Position numbers and translations under genes: made by a program
NCBI RefSeq assembly: GCF_932526225.1
Contig: NC_064037.1
Location: 10,214,203-10,278,202, forward strand
Source of the DNA: Nematostella vectensis
Lineage: Eukaryota; Cnidaria; Anthozoa; Actiniaria; Edwardsiidae
Reading direction: 5' to 3'
DNA: 64,000 nt
The notes under the pieces: generated by a model
The model's database searches: none
What the model was told of the DNA's origin: nothing
The model's input: the letters and a program-made list of their open reading frames with translations, nothing else
Part shown: in pieces, positions 1 through 10,200 of the stretch
Layout of the letters: each line of letters begins with the position of its first letter
Position numbering within the stretch: position 1 is the stretch's first letter

Positions 1-191
1 CTTTGGCCTCAAAATTAATGTCGCGAAAAGTACGCATTACATTCTAATCGTTTTAAGTTGCGTTTTGAGTTAGAAAATGGGAAAATAGAGGTATTAAATA
101 CACTGTTTGATTGTGGCCACTAAACTGACGGTGGCCAGATGTACCACGTGGTAGTTCTAGGAATTTCTCGGAATTTATACCCATCATTCTT

Positions 192-1298
192 CTACATCAC
201 TTTCAAACGTACTCTTTCTACTCGCTGCAGCTGTATAAACTTCTCTTTCAAAGCTTCCGCTTCAACAAGCTCGCCTTTCAACTCCGAAACCGAGCGCCGA
301 ATTTCCCCTAACTCCTTCACTTGAGCCTTCAGTGAAGCGTTCTCTTTCTTGATTCGCTGCACCTCCTCAGCGGTCTCTCTCAGGTCGGCATGCGCTCTGT
401 CGAGCTCGTCGATACGCGTCTGGAGTTGCTGCTTCTCCGCTTGACTGATGCTCAAACTAAGCTTCAAATCGTCAATCTCGCCTTGATTCAGCCTCGCCTT
501 GTCCGCTTCTCGAAGCTGTGTCGTCAGCTTTATTATATTCCTCCTCATTTCGTCTGCGTCTTTACACTTTGTGGCCAGCGCTTCATTTTCCTTGCGCATG
601 CTCTCTAGTAACTGCGCGCTTCTCTCCAACAACGAATTCCTCTTTTGCAGTTCCTCTAGCTTTGCTAGAGCCTGTTCCTTCTCCACCTCCAGTACAATGA
701 CCTGCTGCCCGAGTCTCTCGACCTCATCGTTTCTACCACTGTCCAGCACATGTCGTGATTCTCTAGTTTCTTTCTCTAGCTCCTGGTATCGATGCAAAAG
801 ATCATCCCGCTCATTGGCCAATTCAAGCTGCTTAGCGACCGCATCTTGATTCAATCTTTGCAAATGCTCCAGTTTTCTCTCCGTCTGACTGAGATCTCTC
901 ATTTTTGTTTTCAATTCCTCATAGTCTCTCTCCTTCTCTCTCAGCTCCTTATTTCTCTCGTAAAGTTTCTCAATCTCTTCTGTCCTGAGAACCAGTTCTT
1001 TCCCTTCACTTTCTCTTGCCTCTTGCAACTTTTTCATGGCCGTTTCCTGTTCAGCTTTGAAGTGCTCCACCTCTTCTTCGCGCTCTATCAGTTCACTGTT
1101 CCGCATTCTCCACACCATCAGCTCTTTCTCTTTCTCTAGCAACTCTGTATTTTGTGCTCTTAAGCTCTCAATCTCTTGGTCCTTAGCAAGCAAGTTGGTC
1201 TTAGCTTGGCTCAGCTCGTAGAGTTGTGCTCCCACAGACGCAGACAAGCCACTGCTGCGCATCGAGCTGCCGTCAGTTGCAGTGATTTGGTCCTGGAC
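192..1298 (-). other. C-terminal coiled-coil exon
   Basis: The last exon encodes about 368 residues with uninterrupted heptad character, very rich in Glu, Lys, Leu, Gln and Arg, and with no proline in the helical part (about residues 1325-1665 of the protein). It probably drives dimerisation or attachment to a filament or centrosome-like structure; that is inference. The acceptor at 1299-1300 joins in phase 0 to the preceding exon. The terminal TAG is taken as the true stop, although an A|GTACGT donor-like site lies about 20 nt before it. Confidence 0.8.
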
Positions 1299-4200
1299 CT
1301 AGGAATATCAAAATATCAGTCTCCTCTAAAACTAATACATTCAAGAAACCAAATAAATTACACTTCACTTGCGAAGACATGATCAGGCGCATACACATGG
1401 TACGTACACACGCCCCCCCCCCCCCCCCCCCTCCTTGGCAGCCAAAAATGAGTCATTCTTAAGGGATCTTCAAATACTTTGTTGTTTCGATATGATACCT
1501 ATGACTACAGAGCTATCCCCCACCCCACCCCCCACCCTCGCCAATCCTGAGTACGCACCTGAAGATTTTTCCGCCATTTTTTCATCAAGTGAGGAATTTG
1601 GATTTTCTTTTATTTGGTTAATAAATATTGGTTTTCATATGGCTAATTATAAAAAAAAAAATGCCTCTTAAAAGTAAATTGATGCAGCTTGCCTGGAGCG
1701 CGGTTTCCTAGGCTATGAGGCCCTACGTTAAAGCGACGTTTATTTCAATAGTAACTCAAATCCGCTTGAATCACTGTGAAATTTAATCCACACCAAAAAT
1801 GCCTCACGTACCTCCATCAGCACATCGTCCAGTTCCTTGTTGGTCTCTGGCGATGCCTGGAAAGTCAGGTTCTCCTCACTTGTATGGTCTGGGTGTTCAT
1901 CGGTCAGTGAGTCCTGGTCACCGTGCAGTGATGATGCCTCGGAGCTTGTACCAGCTGTGTACCACACAGTGGAGCTTGGGGGTGCAGCAGGTGGAGCAGG
2001 GTGGATCGGAGGGGGAGGAGCCCTTGACTTGGTTTCTGGGTAGGGTTGGGGTGATGTGGTACATTTGCTTCAAGAAAACAAAAGGAAAGCGAGTGAAAGC
2101 TCTGTCACACGGTTGTTACCTCGAGTTTTATTTGCAAAAAAAATTTCAAAATAACAATCTACGAAAGAAGTTTGATGTTATTGACGATATGTGATTAGGT
2201 GGAAATAGATGCTTTGTGTGACGCGCTAAATGGCGGCGTGATTGGCCTTCTTTAACGAAGTTTGTTGCGTAAAGAAGAAGTCATACTTTTCATTAGAAAA
2301 ACAAGTTGTCAAAGCGGTGTCACACGCAACAAACGTGTGCGACTTGCAACATTTTTATTTACGCAAAACAAGTTGTTGCAAAATAAAAGTGTAAATTTGA
2401 AAGGGGCTTATTTGAGGCAACAGCATTGCGATGAGTCCTAGTAGTCTAGTTTCGAGTTCCATTGTGCCTGCTGGTCATAGGCACTGAGGACGCATAAATA
2501 CAGTGCAAGCCTCGGTTTCAATTGAATCGATTGCAAATACCAGCGAGATCATGAAATATTTACAGGCTTTTGCATTGTTTTATTCCTAGCCTGAGTATCA
2601 GGCGATTTTATTTTTCAAAAGTTGGGGAGGAAAAATAAAAGTACGCCTGACACAAATACTAGACGCGACGCCTGCCGCCCCTTTTCAGGCCGCTGTCAAA
2701 ATAGTCGGTTATCTATTTTCCAATGACTCGCGTGGTGGCACAATCAAATGCCCAAATCAAATTATAAACAGTATTTATGTAAAAACAAAACTACATTTGT
2801 GTTATATGCAAGGGTAATAATTTAAGTTACGACGAACCCCGGTGAAGGTAACTTTATGCCAAATGATTTGAAACGCAAGGATAGTTCACGGCTCAGGAGA
2901 CTTACGATTTAAGTATATGACTGCAGATCCACACATTACTACAGGATATTCACATCACCAATTTACTACAGGCTCTTTCGTCTAAATAGACAAACCTCTG
3001 CTTGAAACACAAATGCCATTATTTGATAAGCCCACTCGATCAACAACTCGCGGGAAGTGCCGCAAACAATCCCAAGCATTCTTCGTGCTCTCACAGACAA
3101 ATTTCTTGAATATTCGGCGCCTGGCCTGTCTAAAAAATTGATAGCTACTTCTAATGATGTCTTTAGTATCAAACAGCTTCTGACATCAATATTTCCAGCG
3201 CCTTTGGTATAACTAGTAGATCGATCTTCGCTTCGAAAAACGATACCAATGAGAAATAAACACACGCAATGACCTGCCCGGGCAAGGCATTTTAACATCT
3301 GAGTATCAGGCGGAATTTTAATTTTTCCGAAGAAAATGAGGCGAGGAAAATATATTTTTTAAATGTTATAGAAAACGATTTCTCTGATTTTGCTAACGCA
3401 AGGTCAAAAGCAGTTTTGGAGTCCTCCATTACTCTGAGAACGAGCAGTCGACGGGTTAGGGTACTATATATAGCTGAACCAATCAGCGCGCCCCATTTAT
3501 GTGCCCTTACTTTTTTTGACCAATCAGGAGCCATGCCGGAATCCGGCATGAGAACATGCGATTTGAACAGTACTTGTATCAGGCCCTTGTCTTGTTTCTC
3601 GCCGGCGCGATAGAAACATAGGAGGGCCTGATACTCAGGTTATTTTATTCCAAGCCCCAGAGGATTCTCGCTGTCATGCGCATGAAATTTGCCTCAAGTC
3701 GAGGCTTACACTGTATTTATGCGCCCTTAAACTGTACGTCCAGCGGTCATAGTGGAACTAGAAATATTGGGCTATTATTATAAAACGATGATAGTAAAAC
3801 ACGAGCTTTGATTGGTCAAAGAGAATTGATTATTAGACTACCACGCACTTTTGTCGTCATTGCGCTTACGCTGTTTACCATAAAATCACAGTTTTTGATT
3901 GGCCCTTTTTTAACATACCTTCTTTGTGATTGGCCCATACATTGCTTGTGATCTCTACATACCTTGTTTGACTGTCAGCTGGTTCACGTATCCTTACAAG
4001 TCGAAACACATGGTCGATATCATTCCATGCTTTCTGTAGCTTGAGCGGACAAACATGACCAGCGACCACTTCCCTTACCGCTGAAAATATCAAAAACGCC
4101 AACAACTGATATGACTAGCACATTCCAGGCCTGTAGCAGAAAGCCCCTGAAAACCACCATTTTGTCGCCCTAGCAAACTAAGTGTCGCATATGCACCCAT

Positions 4201-7200
4201 TTCCATTGGCTGTGAAGCTGCTCTGTGTAGTTGATCAAATTTTTCCCTTTTTCAGAGCCCCTATAAGCCGCCCATGGTGTGGGAATAGTCGTGTAGTAAT
4301 CGCCCTAAGAGACCAAAACACAGCTGCAAATGTTACCTTCATTCTCTTCCGACACCTCCATAAGCTGGTAGTCAGCAGGCGTTCCAGGAAGATCATACTT
4401 GCGGATTATCAGCGGCATGACATCTTGGCAAGGGGTGCGAGATGACACACCTATGGACCGGTAGTCCAGATCTCCCTCATACTCTTTCATCTCGAACAGC
4501 ATCTAGAAAAATGAATAAATACAAGGTCTCAAATAGCATCTAGAAATTGAATAAATACAAGGTCTCAAATAGGATCTAGAAAATTGAATAAACAAAGGTA
4601 TACAGGGTGGATCCAGGATTTCAAAATTCAAAATGGGGGATGGATATTGGCGGATAGATGGCTCATAACTGATCCAGTGGTTCTTGGTAGGTCACATAGA
4701 TCTCAGATCTTTTACCTAAAAAGGGGGAGTGGATATCCACCCGATCCACCCCCCTGTATCCGCCCCTGGGTATAGCAAATGCAAGGGCAAAGCATGTGAA
4801 ATTCAGCATCTATAAAACTAGATAGCGAACAGAAGCATAGCAAATACAAGGGCAAAGCATGTGTCATGTACATTGGCTACTGTGACAGTTGGACTAAAGC
4901 GAAGTGTCATTACCCTAACTACGCCCTCATCACGACACCTCAACTCAAAGTGGTATTTCTCTGGGTCTGGCCAGCGACATTGAAGCAGAAGGGGGCAGTC
5001 TTTATCCTCCAGGGCTCTGCTTACGCCTACAATAAGCATATTATCATTTCATCATGAGCATATTTTAATTCTCTATTCGTGAGAGGTGATAAAATTGCAG
5101 GGTAAAATAGAAAAAAGGTTACTTTTATTCCGATGAGCCACAATTGAACCATTGAAGGCAGTCAATTAAAGCCACCATGTTTATCACCACAATTTTAAAT
5201 TCCCCTTTTAAATGCTAAATTAAGCTACTGTTTTCAACCCCCATAACAGACCATCAAGAATTTGGCCTTTACCGCACTGAACATTGTATGCCATGAAAAA
5301 TGGAAAGAACGGAAATACACATATTTTGACAAAGACATCTGACAGAATTACAGTAGCTCAACAGATAAAAGGTAAAGTAAACTAAGCTCTTGTAAGCAAA
5401 CCAACATATATTGTTGGTTGGTCACCTCCAAGAGTGCTTAGTTCTCCTAAGTGCATTCTCCTGTTAACCACCACTTTTCACTATACTGAGGTCTTCTCAA
5501 ACTTTTTACCATACTGAGGTCTTACAAAAGCATTGAATGTATTATGCAGTGGTACATATTCAGTTACATAAGAGAGATTATAGATTTCACCATAGCTTTA
5601 CCTCTTTTCCCCATCCCTACTTCACACAGATAGTACCGCAGTGGGTCAGCTACGACTTCAAACTTTTCAATCACCATTTGAACCACCTGAGCACTTGTGG
5701 TTGTCATGGAAACCATGAAGCTGCAGTACTTGGTTTGGCCTGTCAGCGCAATGGGCCACACCCTCAGGATTCCCTGGGGGCCTGCTTGCATGAGGTACTG
5801 CAAGGACGGACTCATGCGCTTGGTCCCGAATATCTTGTTCAGCTTAGAGGAGGCATGGCTTAAGGAGAGGGACTCCCAGAATTTAGAGACTCTAGAAGAA
5901 ACAAAGTATTCTAATAACACACCATCTATTATCTATTCTATTACACACCATCTAAGCGCTTTACATTCAAAATTGTATTAACGATGTCCATGTTGGGACT
6001 GGGGAACACAAGTCTCTAGTAAGCCACCAAATGTTCAACCAGCCAATTCAGGGCCAAGATATAGAAAGATAACTTTTCATGTCTCGACTGGAAATCAACC
6101 CTGTTTTAGCAGAGGTGAAAGGCTCCTCTTGTTATGTTTAGCTACAATTCTTAGGGGTGAATGCATATTATAGCACTACCCCATGATTAATACCTGCCTA
6201 TGCTTTACACCCACCTTTTCTTGTCCTTGTTCTTTCTTTTCTTTTTTTCTTTAACTCTTGAATCCTCTTTCCCAGACCTTCCTGCTCTTGCCTTCAAAAG
6301 AGAATTAAAAATTGTAAAAATATGGATAATAAAACAAAAAAAGAACGAATTTTAAAACGGTTGCAGACCCCAGCCTAATTCTTTCGGCAGGTTGTAGTAG
6401 ATACATGGTATGACCAGGAAGACTACAAAGCTGTGGAATATGTAAGTGGTCTGTGTGTGTGTGGTGTAATCAAGGAAATAAATCAGAAGGGTTAGGTATA
6501 TAAAAAAAAACAAGTTAGAATTACCTTTCCTTTCTCAGAGGAGGAGGTTGTCCGAGGTGTCTGGTAAGATTGGGGTGGGAAAATCGGAGCCTGTGTGGAC
6601 AAGACCTCTGTACTTCCCTGATGACTTATGTCATCACTTGCCGTCACACTACTAGCAAGTGATGCAGTGTCAGATGACAAGTGGTAGCCAGCATCACTAT
6701 CTCTTGGTGATGACGACCCGGTTGAGGTTTGTGCAAGCTCAATACCACTGAGATTTGGCGACCGTAAAGCGGAATAGACTGCAAGGATCTTTTCTTTGTC
6801 TTGCTCATTTGCAGTCTCCAGGGCATCTAAGAAAATAAACAATAAACATTTTTTACAAAGTATCCCTTTAATCTTTATTTTTATGTACCTTAGTCCAGAA
6901 AAAAAAAATATAGATAGATGCTAAGCAATTTGAAACAACAAAATCATTTCCATACACATTTCATCCGAACAAACAAACAAAAAACGGTTAAAACTAAAAA
7001 AATTTTTTAACCCTATTTAAATGCATTTGTACTCTGATGTACAATTTCCCCTTTACTCTTGTGCTACAGCATGCTGTCCAATATCTAGTTATTATCAATA
7101 ATGTTTGTGTTCTGATACAAAGCATACTTACAAAATTTCCCCTGCAACATGCACCCCTATTAAATCAGAATTCAGCAGATTTCCACAAACCTTGTATCTC

Positions 7201-10200
7201 TGTTTCTAATTCCTCATCATCACTTGGATTATCCAAATCATAGATCTCTGACAACACAATCTCTCGTTCATCGGGGGAGTTGATGCCAATCTCCTCTGAT
7301 GAGCACAAGCAGCATGAACAGTTACCCTCATGATAAATAGTAAACAACTGGTTAATGCTGTGAAAATGGATTCCATCATATTGATTAAGGTAAAAACGAT
7401 CACAAAACATATCCGTGCAAAATATCATGATACTAGTTTGCAAATTCCCATCGAATAATCATTATACAGACAGAATGCCACTAAGTTGTCAAGTAAACAG
7501 TGTATTCCAGAACAAGTCTAAAATTAAAAATGCAAATGAAATCACTACAGGATCAAATGCATGTCCTTAGAGCAAGAACTAGTGGAAAGTGCAATTATTA
7601 AATTTGGCTTGTGGTTTCTTACAATAATTCAAATTGATTCCAATTCAATTAACTCATTATAATAGATAAGCAGAAAACAATGCTTTTAAATTATGCAGTC
7701 ATGTCCTTTTATTGTCTCATTTTACAGCTACACAAAGGTCATATTTAATTACCTAGCAGCTGAAAGTTGATGTTCTTCAAGGTCCGGCCATTGACATGAT
7801 GAGCTAATAAAAAAGGAAAACAAGAATTCAACATTAAAACATTTTCTTTATATCAGCCGACAAGACAAGAGACAAAGTTAAGTAAGGAAATTCTAAGGAT
7901 AGTTTCTAGATGCTGAATCACACATAAGTTGCAATGGAACCAGCCATTACATATGTTGCACATTAAGAAGATAAACAAGATAGCATCAGTACAAACCTTT
8001 AAACTGTTCTCTAAAATGCCCTAGACCAACGAAGTCAAGCCATTCTCTTGCGTCCTCTTCAGTCCAGTCTCCAAGAGGAATTTTGTGGAATGGCATTAAT
8101 TTCTTGGGCTAAAAATAGGGGTAAAATATGTAGAATATCATGTCTTTGTTTTTTTGTTGTTGTTTTACTGATTGAATTGAATAGATATAATGAGCAATTT
8201 TTATTTCTATTTTGAAGCTAATGCACATTTCCTATAATGTTTATCCATTTTCATTTTGAAAGAAAATAACATTTTTATTCTTATAAACGTAGGGTACAAA
8301 ATGCAGGTTGCAGGTCGGGTGCAGGTTGAGTACAAAATGCAGGTCGGGTGATTTTACTGTTTTTTTTTCTTTTTTGCTTTCTCTATTTCATTCAATTTCT
8401 ACGGCTCACGTTGTGAGTTAAAATATTAAATACCCAGCTTCTTGTTTATTACTAACCACACTTAATTGTGGGGAAAAATACAAATATGTCGCCAACGATT
8501 TGCTACAAATCAACCAAACATGGGTTAAGTAATGTATAACGGTATAAATATCTCTGTAAAAATTGCATAAAAACGTAAATCCAAAAAGCTTCCTCCTCTA
8601 CATGTTTAACATACCGGTGCCTGCCCCCACCCCACCCCCCTTCCCTCTGAAAATGTCTGGATACCCCCCTGCTGTCCGTTGGACTTATTAAAAAAGCTCT
8701 ATACTAGAAAGTGAACCATTTATTCAACAGGTATAGTCAGCACATGTTGGAGGTAATTCAATTTATTTTTGGTTGATGAGCAAGGTATTAATATTATTCC
8801 CATGGTCACATGATCTGTGACGCCATCACCTATAAATATTATTAACTTGTCTATCTACCATTATACATTACTTGACCCAAGTTTGGTTGATGTGCAGCAA
8901 ATCAGTGGCAAGATATTCCTAATTTTCCTACGGTCACGTGATCTGTGACGTTATCACCTATACATATTTTTTACTTGTCCATCTATCGTTATACATTACT
9001 TGACTCAAGTTTGGTTGATGTGCAGCAAATAGCTGGCGATATATTCGTATTATTCCCACAGTCACGTGATTGCTTAGTAATAAACAAGAATCTGATTCAA
9101 TATTCTAATGTGTCACATGAGCCGTAGAAATTGAATGAAATTGAGAAAGCAAAACAAAAAAAGAAAGCAGTAAAATCACCCGCTCAAGTGTATTAAGGCT
9201 TGGGACATAAGCTAAAAAAATTTTGAAAAGTGAGTTAACATTGCCTTAAATGCACCATTTTTGGCCAAAACATCAAACTTGATAATGTTAGTTGTTTGGT
9301 ATCATTTTTTTTTTAATCAATGAATTAGATCATGTTCTCCTTTCAAAACTTACCTTAGATGGTGAAGCAACCTGGCTTGTACCCTGAAACTCTTCAGAAT
9401 AAACATCTCCCTCCTCCTCCTCTTCAATTTCATCATCACTGCTACAAAAACATTATACATTTTAGAATAGACACCCACATACAGTGCAGTGGAATGGGGT
9501 AACGATGGGTAAATTTGAGACTTGCCGAGGCGCCAAGACCCGTGCTTCAGAATCTGAGCCTGGAACTTTTGTCAAATTTCAGATTTAGAGCCTGAGACTT
9601 TTGTCAAATTTCAAAATCCAAGTGCTTTCCAATAAAACTGTGAAGGGAAAACTAGCTAGATGATGAAATTGTTTATGTAGAGAATAATTTATCTGGTATG
9701 AAAAGATATAAGTGGGATCTGATTACACCATACAATCTTCCTACAATAGCGCTCGAGACTCAAACCAACAGCCATACTAAACAATATAAAACATGTATAG
9801 GGCGTTAAACAAAAATTGGGGATCCTGAGACAGTGTTTAAAAATCTTAGAGTCTGAGACCATGGTGGAAGAGAAAGGAGACTCCAAGACCCCTAAATTTC
9901 TGAAAAAAAAAAAAAACGAGACTCCCAGAATTGTGTAAAAAAAAACAGCAAGATTCTGAGACTTTGCAAAATTTTGGAGATACTTTCAAAATTTCTAGGT
10001 TCCCTATTATCTTTGGGAGTTCAGCTGTAAAAGAAAACACATGCAAGTTTGGAGGTATTACGTATTACTTATAATAAGAAAGGGTAATTGTTTTAAAAAA
10101 GAAGAAGCCATTTCTCACCTCTCCTAATCTATGCCCAATTTCTCTTACCTGGCAAACATTGGTGGTGGTTGAAAAACAGATTCCTCATTAAGAAACTGCT

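Noticed and set aside
499-1139. Plus-strand ORFs opposite the coiled-coil exon
   Set aside because: They are antisense shadows of the real minus-strand coding exon, Ser/Leu-rich as expected from the complement of Glu/Lys codons.
5602-5621. Donor GAA|GTAGGG for the first RA exon
   Set aside because: It leaves the next exon out of frame and drops the E-V-G-M-G-K-R link. The later GAG|GTAAAG donor keeps phase and completes the RA motif.
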